The position numbers and the translations under genes were made by a program. A stretch of 64,000 nt of DNA, from positions 8,091,495 through 8,155,494 of the forward strand of contig OZ234502.1 in NCBI GenBank assembly GCA_965153455.1, read 5' to 3'. The notes under the pieces were generated by a model. It saw nothing but the letters and a program-made list of their open reading frames with translations. It was not told the DNA's origin and did not search any database. This document shows, in pieces, positions 22,859 through 35,826 of this stretch. This stretch comes from Sphagnum compactum (taxonomy: Eukaryota; Bryophyta; Sphagnopsida; Sphagnales). The stretch's first letter is position 1, and every line of letters starts with the position of its first letter.

Positions 22859-24089
22859 GTCCTAGTTGACCTACACCTTGAAAAATTTCTACCCTACTAC
22901 CTTTTGTAGTTTTTGGAATTAAGTTTGGTACAAAATAAGACAACTCTCCATTTTTCATCATGGTTACTTTGACAAAACAAATACAACTTTGGGTTTCTCT
23001 TCAAATATGAAGAGAACCAGGAAAACAATTGTTACTCATATGTGCAGGTGCATCATAATAGCACTCATCATTTTTCAAGCTCATGGAAAGTATGAAGAAG
23101 GTGAATACTGTAATGCATTATGGCAGAGAAGGCAACATAGAATCAAGATGAGGACTAAAAATTTGCAATTAAGAAACCACTTGAATTGGGTTATTGAGAA
23201 GCTTTAAATAGTATGCAATTCAACTACGCATTTAAATGTGTCCATTACATGAAGTCTGTACTACTATTTGAAATGTGAACTGCATGAAACAATAATATCA
23301 TCAGCTCCCTTGGTTTTAGTCTCCATTCTTATTCAGTTTGTGATATGTAAAAGTATGGAATTCCGTCCATACTTTTGCTTTGGAATTTTTCTCTTAAGCT
23401 GCATGTTTGTATGAAGATAACGGTTATAATATGAAGGGGTCTGTAGAATAGACTTTTGCGTAAGGGTGAAGAAAAGCTATATAATGACCAATGAGATTGT
23501 TGAAATTGGTGCCCTGCATTATTTTTAACAGTTGCCTTAGTTAATTAGTGCTCTGCATGCTGCATGCAAAAGATAAGCAAATTGCAAGGAAATTTAACAA
23601 GAGTTGAAAACTTTTAACAGATAATTCTTTGATTTTACTTGCAATGCACAAACAAACCCTAATAAATTAATTAGGTGTACATCCTTGGAACATCCTTGTA
23701 CTAACAGAGAAGGTTTCGGGCACATTACTTGTGCTATTTGTTTTTCTGACTGCCTTGTTTTTAACCTACATTTCAAGTCTGATATGTAGTTAAGTTTTTC
23801 TGCCTTACTTTTGCCCTTCAATTTGCCTCTTACATGTATTTGCCCTTCAAAAGGCAGCAGTGAAAATTATGGCATATTGTTTTGTAAAAGGCAGCTTCCA
23901 TGTGAGGCCAAGACAATGAAATGTATCAATTTCTAGGAAGTTGAAGATTTTAACTTGTTACGAAATTATAGACATCTTGATTGGGTTGGCCACACACTGA
24001 AGGTGTACATTATTGACACAATAATGAATGCAGAACACATGAATTTCAAGGAGTTGTCACCAACTCCAATTTCATACATTATTGTTGGC
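22859..24089. other. Intergenic, nothing identified
   Basis: Short frames only, for example 22989-23207, with no domain, splice structure or homology I recognise. Confidence 0.35.
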
Positions 24090-24381
24090 CTTGCCTACCA
24101 AGGCAAGGATATTGTGTTTAGATTCATTATAGAGTATAGTAGCTTCAGGGATTTTGGCCCCTATGTACTAGGTCTATTTTTGTATGAGGATTTTTGAAAG
24201 ATGATATTTTGGCTTGTGTTGAAACTTGAGATTAGTTATAGAGTTATGTTATCTTGAAGGATTTGGTTTCCTTTAGAGGGTTTTTTTGAAGATTATATTT
24301 TTGCATGGTGAAATATGTAATAATCTTTTTGAATAATAATTCTTCTTTTGCCATAGGATACGTTTTAATGTAAATGGCAAG
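24090..24381 (+). repeat. Dispersed repeat family 2, copy 1
   Basis: Starts near 'ttgcctaccaaggcaagg' and ends near 'aatgtaaatgg'. The reverse complement of 58346-58621 aligns to it along almost the whole length, and a 55-bp piece recurs at 62046-62102. It has no intact frame of its own. Confidence 0.75.
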
Positions 24382-24711
24382 GCTGCAGTGTGACACACCC
24401 CTGGTTTTGTTTGATGCAGACAAATTTAATTTGATATCAGCTTTCAATGATCTTCATATAAGATGACTTGTATTTTTGTATTCATGTACATACTTTTATG
24501 GAAAGCACTGGGCAGAAAATTCTAGTGTATTTGCAGATCACATTACGACGCATAAAAATCAGGGGGAATTTCAGAAAATGAACCCTGTATCTTTTTTTTC
24601 TTTTTAGAATTTTTTTTAGGGGTTTTTTGGTTTCCCGTGTTACCCACTGGATATTCAACTAATATCACAAGAAAAAATGAAAATTCTTTTTTGCCTTGGC
24701 GCTTTACATCT

Positions 24712-24811
24712 GGTAACACCCTTGGAGCAAGGCATTCCCAAAATAAGCACCCCACGACTTGACCTCAGGGGGATGCTAATTTCAGGAATACCTCGCTCCT
24801 GGGGTGTTACC
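24712..24811. mobile_element. 100-bp fold-back element
   Basis: The arms start GGTAACACCC and end GGGTGTTACC. They pair imperfectly for about 42 bp each (GGAGC, AGG, ATTCC, AGCA and CCCC blocks match) around a loop of about 14 bases. The arms are far longer than chance inverted repeats and fit a small fold-back MITE. No target duplication is clear. Confidence 0.6.
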
Positions 24812-26813
24812 ATACACATAACCTCCATCACCAATTAAAACAAGACCATAAATTTCATGTTTGTTTGGTGTGAGGGTACATTTAATCCCAAAACTTCCTT
24901 GGAGGTAAGTGTGATAACTTCATATGCCCCTTGCTCTTTAGGCAAAAGGGACATGTTTACTTTCTACTAGCCGATGTATGCCCACATACACAAAGATGGG
25001 TACATTAATTCTAAGGTTTTATTCAAAAATTTCAACAATTTTAGGTGTATGAGCAACATCTATAGGTTTCCCAAACAAATTCTGACCAAATTTTCACATT
25101 TTCACGATTACAATGTCAATAATGCTCTCCCACATCCATGGTCTGCAACATAAAAGTTGATGCAACCTTCAAAAAGTTTGGACTTTACATTTTTCGCAAA
25201 GCCCACTTTGAAAACAAAATGCGACTCATACGTAGCAGGAATAGTTGCACATTATAACCTGCCCTACAGTTACACTACAATATTTTAAGAGGTTTTACCA
25301 TTTGAATTTTGAACTTTGAACCTGTCCTGAAATGCAGAGTCATTATATTATGAGGTGCTTGTTTTATCACTCTAATGCAGCGTTTTTTTCCTAGGGCTTT
25401 ATCAACATTTTTTTGCCTTCAAAAAAACCTTGGCTATCCGATAAAAAGCAAAAAAGGGTGTGAAATTTTTAAACCACTACAAAGTAGCAGCGGGCTAATG
25501 GGATGGGCTCTGGTGTTGACGGTGCGGATAAACTTACACCTCATTTCTTTCTCATCAAGATGTGACACGAAGGCTAGCTGTTACTTGCAATCAACATCGC
25601 CTACTTGCGTTGGTCTTTTGTTGGGCCCTGGGACAGGGATTATCGCATTGGATCCAACTTTTGGAAGTTTTATCTTTACAGGAAATCAGTTTCACATTGG
25701 ATGAACCGGTTTTTTTGGTGAAAGTGTTTAGACTGTTTAGATTGGAACGGATTTTTCTGGTTTTCAGAGTGTGGACACAGTCGGTAGATTGTAGATGTAC
25801 AACATCTTATCTATTGACAGGGCCAGTGTGTTTGTGATGCCTTGTTTGTAGTAATTTTTACTCACCAATCACAATCTTCAGGCTCTTCACTGCTTTTTAA
25901 CATCCTATATTTTCAAAGTTTGTTTTGTAAGTTTCAACTTTCCAATGAGGTAGATTGTTGGTGATAGGCATTGCATTGGGCATGCTACACATTGATGTTT
26001 TTAATGTGAACTTAATTGAGCTTGACAACAAAGGAAAATATGTTTTATCTTTATATACATATTTTTTTGTAATTTGCATCTTCGAATTTGCATGTGAAAA
26101 CTTTTTGTCTACACCACACAATAGATCGATGGTGAGGGTAAATCAACAGTTGGTGTTACACATGAACATTGCACATGACATGAGCATTACATGTCCCTGA
26201 TCAATGGGTCCAAAGAGTTTGTGTGACAATCGTCTTATAGAACTGCAAAATTGAAAGAAAACTAAACAATGAAAGTCTTATTCTTGAAAACTAATTATCG
26301 ATAACATTTAATTATGGTTTTGCAACCTTCTTCCTTTGTTCTTTACTTTTGAATGTGAAATTTGAATGTGCATAAGAGTAGCAATTATTTATTCATTGTT
26401 ATGTGCTCATTGGACTTGAGATTGTAGAATTAAACATTTGTTTTATTCAATTACACGAGTTGCAATAAAAGTTTCATTGGTTATTGTTATTTTCTCTTAT
26501 CACAATGCCATCACTATTTTAGTTTGGTTACAAGTTCAAACATTTTTTTCCTCCAAGAACCATGTTGTGAATGGTTATCTTGTCATTCTTACTTATGATG
26601 TAGCTTCTTCATTTTATGATCTTGTTTCATGTTTTTCTCCTTTGTTTTTTCATTGAAGTTCTAATCCTTCAAATCTAAATGAAAATGAAGATGTTGTTAT
26701 GTCCTTGTGCGAGTCTTCCCAAACCCTTAAAAAGAATTTGCCCATACCATTGAAAGTCAAAAAATGAAACTAAAACTTCCAAGACAAATGGATAATAAAA
26801 CTCTTGTGGGTTG
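24812..26813. other. Intergenic; slightly GC-richer patch near 25.4-25.8 kb, no gene
   Basis: Overlapping frames at 25375-25837 have no matching splice sites or domain. The rest is AT-rich. Nothing else is recognised. Confidence 0.35.
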
Positions 26814-28930
26814 AATTATATATAAAGAAAGATGGAAGCTTATGCATTGTTAAGTGTAGGATTTATATTGAAGTAGAAGGGATGAACAAATTACTTGCTT
26901 GTAAATGGGACTTTTTTTGTAAATATGCAGGTTGTGAAAAGGATAATAAAAATATGGGGTTTTATATGAAAAAAAAAAACCGATATTATTCCAAAGTGTG
27001 TAAGCATGCCAAGAATTAAAAAAACACTTACTTCCCATAATACTTAATGCACAATTGGCGTTCAGGGTGGCTAGAGAAAAAGCAAAGGACGTTGTTCAAT
27101 TTGTGACTTTCTTTCATTTGTTGCAACAAGGTTGTTCATTGTTGGAATATGAATGATCATTGTAGCTATTATATGAATTTTTAGTAGTGCAAAAAAACAA
27201 CAAAAAACTTTCAATGAAAGTTCATGTTGGACCATGGCAAAATTCATGCACCAAACGATGTTCATGAACATAATTAAGGCAACATTTCAAGCTGCATGCC
27301 ACATTGCTTTTAGTGATGATGAAGTTTTTATAATTGACAACTAATCATGTTTTTGGTATTATGTGGTGGAAAATTGGGTAAAGGTTCCCAATCCCATTTC
27401 TTTGGATTAGGTGGTCATAAACATTATTACAAAATGTGGGTGCAATTCACTAGTCCCAATTCACTAGGCTAGTGAATTCACTATTTCCCCATTAAATCAT
27501 GTTCGTTATGACAATGAATTCATTCAACATCTAGTAAAATCATTTGGCATATAAGGACACCTTTTGTTGTAGTGAAGTCAAAAACTAGTTACTTAGTTAA
27601 GGTGGTTATGAAGGCATTGCTAATAGGTGGTGGCTTGCCATGAAACTAAATTGCCTAAAAAGTCATTTGTTTTGGGGTAGATGACATTAATGTTTCTCAA
27701 GGCACAAAGATTGGTGTTACAAAAAAAATTCATGACAAATATGGATCTAATTGTTTTAAGATCCTTTGTGTTGCCCATCACACCAATTTGATAATGCAAA
27801 CCTTATCAAGTTTGGATTCAATCATCATTTTGAAAATCTATTTCAAACCTTACATAACTATTTGCACAATCATTTAAAAGACATCTAAAATTTACAAAAC
27901 TTGTTGAAATTTTGGAAACAAAGGGGAACAAGATTCTCCAAATTGTGAAACAAAGTGAATTTCAATGTTGAGCCTTGTTAAAATATTCATGGGAGAGTAT
28001 AAAATGCTCTTAGTGAAGATGGGGTTATACAACCCTACAAACTAACAAGAAAAGATGAATTATGAACATTTATGTGACCTCCAAATTTTGTTGGGGTTTT
28101 CTTGTATCTTATTGGTGTTGAATGTGTGCATACTTTCATTAAATTTACACATATGAGGGATGTATTTGTGTGTGATTGCTATTATTGAAATTTGCCAAGG
28201 TGATGTGTACATGTGTTATAAACAATTTTTCAACTTTATTATAAACTCTTTTTGGGTCTTTAAATTATTATATAAATGCAGGTGTGAAAACATCCAAATG
28301 AAATGGATAATTAATCTTAATTTTGATTTGATAATTAAAAACAAGGTTTTTAGACCATGGTGTCATGGACGATATTTGGATTTGTGTATCCCCAATATTC
28401 GTTACAACCAAATAGTGAAATGTTTTTCTTAAAACACCTTTAGGTGCTTGATGTAACATTCTACAATGAAGACTTTTGTGTTTAAGGTTTTGAATACTAG
28501 TGACCTTGATAGTCAACAAGGCATGTTCAACTTGGCATTGAAATCCAATACAACAATGTGCATGGCTTCACCTTTTGACATCAATCTGTTTATCAAAATG
28601 TGGCATGTGGTCATGACAACATCTTGGGTATTTGTTTGTAGCTTCTTTGAGTATGTGAAATTGGTTGAATTGGCCATGGTGTAAATAGTGAGTAATGTGA
28701 AACATGAGAGGTGTTATTTAAGCTTTTATGAAGTCAAAACTTTGCAATAAGCTCATTACCTATTTGTCACTTGATGTGCATGCATATTTGCACATGAGTT
28801 TTACACTTTGCAAAATTTCTCATATGTACAATGCATTGAACAATGGAAAGAAATATGACATTGATATTGTTATGATGGCTAGGTCTGTAGTATGTTTTCT
28901 GCAATTGTTGGGCCAATTTTTGCAAAGGTA
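26814..28930 (+). pseudogene. hAT-like (DUF4371-type) transposase pseudogene
   Basis: Plus-strand fragments in order resemble the plant hAT-like transposase family. LACKWDFFCKYAGCEKD and YYSKVCKHAKN (26895-27018) look like the N-terminal domain. EKAKDVVQF and FHLLQQG follow near 27080-27135. A regulatory-to-catalytic junction lies near 27340-27400. After a 153-bp insertion come GVDDINVSQGTKIGV (about 27676-27720), CVAHHTNLIMQTLSSLD (about 27767-27818) and RDVFVCD with a following ICQGDVYMCY (about 28157-28220). Stops and frame changes are frequent. The family name is from recall of its general pattern; the terminal repeats of the original transposon are not seen. Confidence 0.6.
27422..27574. 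mobile_element. 153-bp CACTA-type MITE inside the hAT-like pseudogene
   Basis: The left end CATTATTACAAAATG and the reverse-complemented right end CACTACAACAAAAGG agree at 11 of 15 positions. The left subterminal 'gtgggtgcaattcact' also matches the left end of the CACTA-like element at 20219. Flanking triplets are AAA and AAG. Transposase-like reading continues on both sides. Confidence 0.6.
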
Positions 28931-29339
28931 GAATTGTGTTAGCTTTTTCATTTATTTCTATTGAATTCAATGGTTGTTTTGCAAACCAAATAACTTTCTT
29001 TCCATTATACTAACGTGTTCTATTCAATCCTCACAATCCAATGCTTAAAATGTTTTGTCTTTGCAAATTTTCTTTAGGTTGTAAATGTATGCTAACTTAG
29101 GTTGATTTTGTAGGTCAGAATGGCGAATTTTAGAGGTTCAACTTTCTCACAAGTGCTTGTGTTTGTCAATGCATGTTCATATATTGTTTCTGCTTTTTGT
29201 TTAAGTGTGCTTGTAGTTTGCATTGTGTGCACCAAATGCATTTCATAATGCTTACTCACATGCCTTCAATTTTAGGGCTTGGAACAAGTAAGTGCTAGAT
29301 GCTGACAAAATAAATTCACACATCACCTTAAGAACTCCA
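28931..29339. other. Intergenic, nothing identified
   Basis: AT-rich; no supported feature. Confidence 0.3.
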
Positions 29340-29399
29340 AATGCAAAAGAAGATTAGCTGAAAACCTCTAACTGAATTCCAAGTATAGCCACATTTGTT

Positions 29400-30700
29400 C
29401 ACCTCTAAAGTTGAAGGAGGGGCCGGAATTTTCACTTTCAAATTTTAAGTGGCAGCCATTTTGAGATAAAAAGAAATTACCAGGGATGCCAGACAGAGCT
29501 CCCGACACATCTTAGATTTAGCCAGTTTAGCATCCCATGCCCTTCAGCTGGGGCCTCACTGGCTACTTTGCAGAAATGAAAAAACAAAACACTGCTCTGA
29601 CGTTATAAAATGAGCTTACATAGTTATATTGCTCAACCGGATAACTAGGAACACAGTCAAATACGAACTTCAATTCTTCCTTTCATAGGCGCAGTGATCA
29701 TAAACGTACACCTGGTCGCATTCATTAGTGTGCGCCGTGAATCCAATTGAAGTTTATGAACTCAGATTGCTATGAGTGTCCTCATAATAATAACATACAT
29801 CCACTTCAAAATGAACGAACTAGCTTCGCAGCAAGAGGTGAAACAGACTGCAGCAGGTTTCTGATCACGTATATACTGACTGTAACAATCATTGCACACT
29901 TGTTTTTCGAGGCATTTACTGGAGTAGCATAGCATTCCATCACCTGCAAGTGAAGGTTGAACTCGTGAACAAGATATATTAATGGTGACAGATAATCAGG
30001 AATGCTCTCCAACAAAAACGGGTTCCATCCAAAGCTGTTAATTTGGAAAATTAAGCTCTAGAGGAAAGTAAACTTGTCTACCAGAGTTGTAACCCAAGAT
30101 GACGGGCGATTGCCCAAAAGCCAGAATTGTTACATTTTACATCATACGCTACCTGATCACCAGATCAAACTATCAAATGTAGGCATCAAGATCAACGGAT
30201 CACTGTACATTTGGCGACGTTACTGTGTCAAAGTTGACGTCGATGCATCAAATTACCTCCAAAAATTACAGGGATTCGTGGAACAGTCATTGCATTTCCT
30301 TAAATCTAGTGCTCTTCAATTTCGTTGTAAATTCCTACCGTCACTTGCCGATTATATCTCGTCGGACCTGCAGGCTTGAGACAGCCGCAAAGTAAATGGG
30401 CCATGCGTCTCTTCACCAACAATTCTCCCCCAAAATACTCATGCCATTGCTCCATCTTGATGGACTGCAGCATGCCACTAATGAGAGGAAATTTATCGCT
30501 GCCTTACAAGGCTAGTGTGCAATTGCTTGCGCATTCAGCAAATCACCGTCTGTGGACAACTGTCTGCAATCAAGAAGTTTCTGTGAATCACTTTACGTAC
30601 TTGTCACGCCTTTGCGCCTTTAATAATCAGCAAAAAAGAAGTGGGTCGCAAAATCAAAACAAAAATCAGGTTGCCCATCAGCCTTTTTTTGTTTATGGGC
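29400..30700 (-). other. GC-richer island with exon-like stretches, identity unknown
   Basis: Against AT-rich surroundings this block is more balanced in composition. On the minus strand several short open stretches look exon-like. 30046-29954 reads FGWNPFLLESIPDYL onward after an 'attaacag' acceptor and ends CAG before GTGATG. About 29570-29488 reads ASEAPAEGHGMLNWL after 'ttctgcaaag' and ends at TAA. About 30512-30315 is open and contains MLQSIKMEQWHEYFGG. The frames and phases do not join into one convincing model and I recognise no family. It could be a decayed gene, a captured gene fragment or a non-coding transcript locus. Confidence 0.25.
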
Positions 30701-30719
30701 GAAATTAAAATAAGAAATT

Positions 30720-30960
30720 CGAAAATGAATTGATTTTTGAGGCTTTCAATCGCCTAATGGAGAGAAAAAAATTAGTTAAAATTGAATTTTTTTGATCTTT
30801 GGATTTCAGTTTGTTGTATAAGTTATTGAAGGATGATTGAAGATTTGTACTTCATATCTGGTTTATAGCCAAATTTAGCTAAGTCTTCTTTTGGATGATT
30901 GTCACTTTTTTTAACATCTTCATATGGATGATCTTCAATTTGGTTACAAAACGATTTTTA
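30720..30960 (+). repeat. Dispersed repeat with TAGCCARATTTGGCTA core, near-complete copy
   Basis: Contains 'ggctttcaatcgcc', 'agatttgtacttcatatc' and 'tatagccaaatttagcta' in the same order and spacing as each tandem unit at 44700-45455. Confidence 0.65.
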
Positions 30961-32631
30961 AAGAAAAAAACACTGCTGCCCATCCCAATTCTGAGAATTT
31001 GAAAGAACTCATGAACTTTTTAAGTGAAGGGTACGGTCCTAGGGTTGAGGCATTCTCAAAATAAGGCACCTACTGCAAGGCGGTACTTGAGTCGGGCCTT
31101 GAACTTTGAGAATTTCCCTCACCCAAGTTCCTAATTTATTTTCCTCATAAACTTCCTAATGGTATCTTTCCAACGTGTTCTCCTCAGGTGTTTCATATTT
31201 TATCCCATATGCTTTATCAAACTTGGATGTCGCCCTTTAGGCCACTAAACACCCCCTAACGAACTCTGTCGGGCCCTGATTTTGCTAGTCTTTTTGCACA
31301 CCTTTTTCGGCCTTGCACAGTTGTGCAAAAAACCATGCAACCCGATTTTCAATGTTCTTAAAATAAAGAGTGACGAACAATTCACATGCTTTTCACTACG
31401 AGTGTTTTGCGCAAACACTTTTGCATCATGACCTTCGCTTAGAACCTCCAGAAACTCCCTTCCAAGAAATATAGCACTACCTACTGGCATACTATCAGGC
31501 ATTGAAGAGGGAGGTTTATTTTTTAGATTTATTGCAGACACAAAAGTCAAAAAGAGAAATCCTGTGTTCAGTTCTTCGTAGGGCTACACTATCAGGCCCG
31601 TAATCAACGTCAAACAGAGCTTGGTAGAGTGTTTTACCGCCCTACTTTCGCCCTTGTGTGCACTACTACTAACAATGTTCTCACATGTTTTTCAGTAGTT
31701 TGTCAATACTTATGTCAATGTCAAATTTAATTTGAATTTCATATAAATATCATGAACATGAAAAGACACATGTTAATTTTATTTTTCATATCCATCTTGG
31801 AGGGCAGAGAATAGAAGTGAAATAATTATATGGATAAGAGATAATTAATAAGAAATGAGTTAGATAATTATTAAGAAAATTAATTTAAAAATTAATTATT
31901 AAAAAAATGAAATAATTATTAAGAAAGAAATGAAATAATTAAGCTAGAAATGAAATAGTTGCCTCCAGAATTTTCTTTAAAATTGTCTAAGGATGACCAT
32001 ACAAAAGTTATACAAATCAATTGTCCAAGAACAACCAACCGAAGATTATGCAAAATCTCTCATAAACTAGTTCCTGAAAATTTCTCATTAGTGTAATTCT
32101 TTAACAATATTCCAACACTTGCCAATGCTCTCCCCATGTTATTCCCAAAAGTCTTAGTCTCTTTTTCCATATTCCCGCACCAAAATCCTCTTTACCTCTC
32201 CTATTCATTAGATCAAGTACCTCACAAGTTCAATTTTATTTTTTGCAATCAGCCAATTTGATTGTCCCATCATCTAGAAAATAATGAAAACTATGGAGGC
32301 TTCCAAAAATAGAAGATTTTATTTTGAAGAATAGAGGTCCTCCCCTTTGCCCCACCTATTTATGTATGAAGGAAGGTAGATTGTTTTGTTTTGTAGGTAT
32401 GAGACCGCCGAACAGAATGCTTGACATTGTGTTCTTGGTATTTGGTAAGATTTGGATTCAGAATTTGGGAGGTATAAAATTTTAAGTGATATTTGCCACT
32501 CAAGATTCCAACAAATTCCAAAAAACCAGGTTTTGAAAGGAAAAATCAGTTGAGGACATGGTAACACTTGGACTGCCGGCACAGGCCACACTAATATAGG
32601 TGAAAGGAGGACAACATTTGCCAAAGCATAT
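30961..32631. other. Intergenic, nothing identified
   Basis: The minus-strand frame at 31245-31550 has no domain or splice support. The rest is AT-rich. Confidence 0.35.
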
Positions 32632-33360
32632 GGGATAAAAGTGAGGTGCTATTGAGAACTCTTTGAGAACATGTCAGGAACTTGGGAACTCTTTGCTTCG
32701 ACCTCCCCCCTAACCCAAAACAAAAATATTAAAAGAGCTTGTAGTATTTGTCAAACTGTCCACTGTCCAAGTGGAAAGTGAACAGTGGACAGTCCACTCG
32801 AAAAAAAAAAAAAAAAAAACCCCCTCCCCAACCCACCCACAAGAATTTTTAAAAAATAAAATGGGAGGCCCCTTCACTCCATGATGTGACTTCTCTTGGT
32901 TGCATGGAAATTCTATTCCTAAAATTGTCTGCCACTATCTGGCCTGGATTAATAGCCCTTCCTAAGAACACTATTCCTATTCCTTTAGGGGCCAACCCTG
33001 CCATAGTACTAATGTGTTTTATCTTGGGAATGTTCAAAGTTTGCAATCCAGTTTTTGTGATAAGCCAATCTGTGTTCTCGTGTAGTGTGCCTCAAATGAA
33101 TTAGTTGTGGGGACCTCAAAGGTTTTTTTTTCCCCCCTTTTGTGATCAGCATCATTGATTTGCCAGTCCTAAAACCATTTGATGAAGCTTTGGGCATTTC
33201 CAAAATCCATATGCATTGTAGTCTCCTCCTTTTGGGCTGGTTATATAGGTTATGAGAGTAGAACTTAGGGTAATGGGATAAAGTGCGGTGCTATTTGGAA
33301 CATAATGCAGACCACATTGAGAACTTGAGGAACATGTTGGGAACCCAGTGGGAACTTCAG
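32632..33360. repeat. Two short direct repeats and a 12-bp inverted repeat followed by an A-run
   Basis: 'gggataaaagtgaggtgct' near 32632 and 'gggataaagtgcggtgct' near 33278 begin two related blocks that both continue with 'gagaact' and 'aacatgt'. Between them, ACTGTCCACTGT (32755-32766) and ACAGTGGACAGT (32782-32793) are perfect inverted arms, followed by 19 A at 32801-32819. Confidence 0.5.
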
Positions 33361-33419
33361 ATTCCTAAATTGAAGTGCTGATCACATTTGGCATTATTTG
33401 ACATCCCAAACTAGACCTA

Positions 33420-33737
33420 GGGAGGTGTGTATTAAAAAGGTAGAAGTCAGGAAATAGCTAGGCCTACAGCCACTGCCTGACTTAAGATGGAGGATGCTTG
33501 CATCCTTTGTACTAAGGAAAATGGAGAATTTATAGGATGTCAGGTTAGCTCAAACTAGATGTCATTTTCTCTCCATGTCAAAAATCGATTGTCTGTAATA
33601 GGTCGATCGTATCTCTTTATGTCAAAAATCGATCGTGTTGATGGGAGGTGTGTCTTAAAAGGGTGAAAGTCACGAAGTAACTAAGCTTCCAGTGACAATT
33701 GTCTTAACATGAAAGATGGTTGCATCCATTGCAATGT
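33420..33737. repeat. Imperfect direct duplication, offset about 223 bp
   Basis: 'gggaggtgtgt' with 'ttaaaa' and 'agaagtca' near 33420 recurs as 'gggaggtgtgtcttaaaa' near 33643; both run on to a 'gatgcttgcatcc' or 'gatggttgcatcc' block. 'tgtcaaaaatcgat' also occurs twice between them. Confidence 0.5.
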
Positions 33738-35774
33738 GATTGAAACTTTTTGACAATTAAAATCAGTGTTGACTCTACCTAATGTGTCACATTGTTTTCG
33801 GGAACTCTTGTTTTGGGAGTGAGGGAGTGTAGGGTTATTGCAAAGGTAGAATTGAGGAGTTTTAGCAATCAGAATTGTCATCAGGATATTTTATCACTAA
33901 GAGGGATTCTATTCATTGGAACATGGCCCCCATGTACCTTTTGATTCCTGAGTAAAAGGACTTTCTTCTCTCTTCTCTTAGAGCTAGGCTAAAGAAGAAC
34001 TCTTTTCTTTTTAGAAAACTTGAATAAGAGTTAAATTACTCTTGCCACAATCACAAAAATATATGATTTGAAATAGGCACTATGTCCCCACAAGTCTGCC
34101 CCTGCCAATAACCTAGGCCAAAAATGATAAAAAAACCACATGTCAGGACTATCGGCAAAGAAATTCTTGCCACCCAATGAGGCAAGTGAGCATACACCCG
34201 ACCAACCCTAGTTTTTCAACCCTAGTTTTTCTTTCCTTTTGGGGATCGAGGGTGGGGGGTGTCATGCATTTTTTGGGGAATTTTTTTTGTTATTCCCAAT
34301 GTGTTCCCCCAACGTGTGCCTGATAGCAACTCACATTGTTGCATAAGTTCTACTCTTGTAAGCAGCCTAAAGCAGGAGACTACAATACCTATATTTATTT
34401 TAGAACATCCAAAACTTGATTAACTTTTCTGTGATGAGCCAAACAAAGATTCTCATCACAAGAAAGGCTGTCCTCCAATTTTTTTAAGAAGAAACACAAG
34501 ACTATGGGGTCACCAATGAAGTAAATTTTCCTCATTGGCGGTAAGTGCAAAGTGAGGTCCCCAAATAAAGCCCTGTTGACAAGATAACCATTACTATGCA
34601 GGTATTGTCAATGTGGCACCCACATCTACACCTATTTTAGGGCTGTCGGTTCCTACTTCCTATGCGCACCCTACTACAAACATGGAACCAGTGAAAATTC
34701 CAATTTTGTGATGTACCAGGAGTGGGCATCATCTTTTAAACCATTTAGTCAAATCTGGCAATGACAAAAATACCAATGCCAAAGACATTTGAGTATCCTT
34801 CTACTAGTGTAGCCATGCCATTGGCCCAAGTGTGACCACATTCTTTATTTTTCTCATTTTCAGAATTGTAAATTTCTTAATTCGCATAATGTGAACAAAT
34901 TGAGGGCTCAACTGATTTTTCCTTCCAAACCCAATTTTTGCAATTTGTTTGAATTTCCACCAACAAAATCCAATCAAAAGTCAATATCTTTCACACCTTA
35001 GCTCTGAAAATTGTGAAATGAACTCTATTAAATCTGACTTGCCAGGGGAATTTCAACAACACCAAGAATGGCCCCCAAATTCCAATATAGTTCTCAGTTT
35101 TAACTTTATTTAGAAAATTGTTCAATAATCAATAGTTTCCACACAGTAGCTCCAAACAGTCTCAAACCAAGTTGTTGCACCCCTACTCGCTGAGAGCTTT
35201 CCGAAGATTCCAAGAGCTAGGCATGAAGCACCATGGTTTGAAAAATCTCAGCATGACAAAACAAAACAAAAAAACAATCTACCTTGGATATTGAAGACTA
35301 CTTACTTCTTTTTTTCAAACATTGGCAACCAGAAACCCTCATTTTCCCACATATCTGAAATTGTTTTTTGTGAACTGGCAAAAAGACCAATGCATGGAAC
35401 CCTAGCAAACATGTCTCCTCTCGATTAGTTAAATTGACATGCGATTAGGTTATGGAAAAAGAAGATTAAACATGTTACATTAAGTTTTCCTTTTAATGGA
35501 TTTCACATAATCATCCTCTAGAGTTGGGGAGATTACCCGTAATTTCCACTATCTCCAAATTATGTATTATGGAATGTGCCAGATACAGGCCATTGTGCCC
35601 AAATTCCAGGCTCGCACAAATTCGTAATGGGCAACGAACCAGGCACAATGGACACAATGAAGAATATTTCGAAATGCCCTGGCTATCTAACCCCTGGTCA
35701 TGTGAATAGTCTGGTGGAAAGGGTCAAGAGAGGAAGATTCACAAAAAAGCCTGAGCTTTGCATCCCTTGTCATA
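33738..35774. other. Intergenic, nothing identified
   Basis: Only short frames; no terminal repeats or RNA genes recognised. Confidence 0.35.
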
Positions 35775-35826
35775 GGAATACTCTCATAACCAAATGTCCC
35801 TTAAACCCTGGTTATGAGAATATTCC
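35775..35826. repeat. 17-bp inverted repeat
   Basis: GGAATACTCTCATAACC (35775-35791) pairs with GGTTATGAGAATATTCC (35810-35826), 16 of 17 positions, with an 18-bp loop. It may belong to a small decayed MITE. Confidence 0.5.

Noticed and set aside
25375-25837. Overlapping 91- and 109-codon frames
   Set aside because: Two different frames are open over the same stretch, with no splice sites or recognisable domain.
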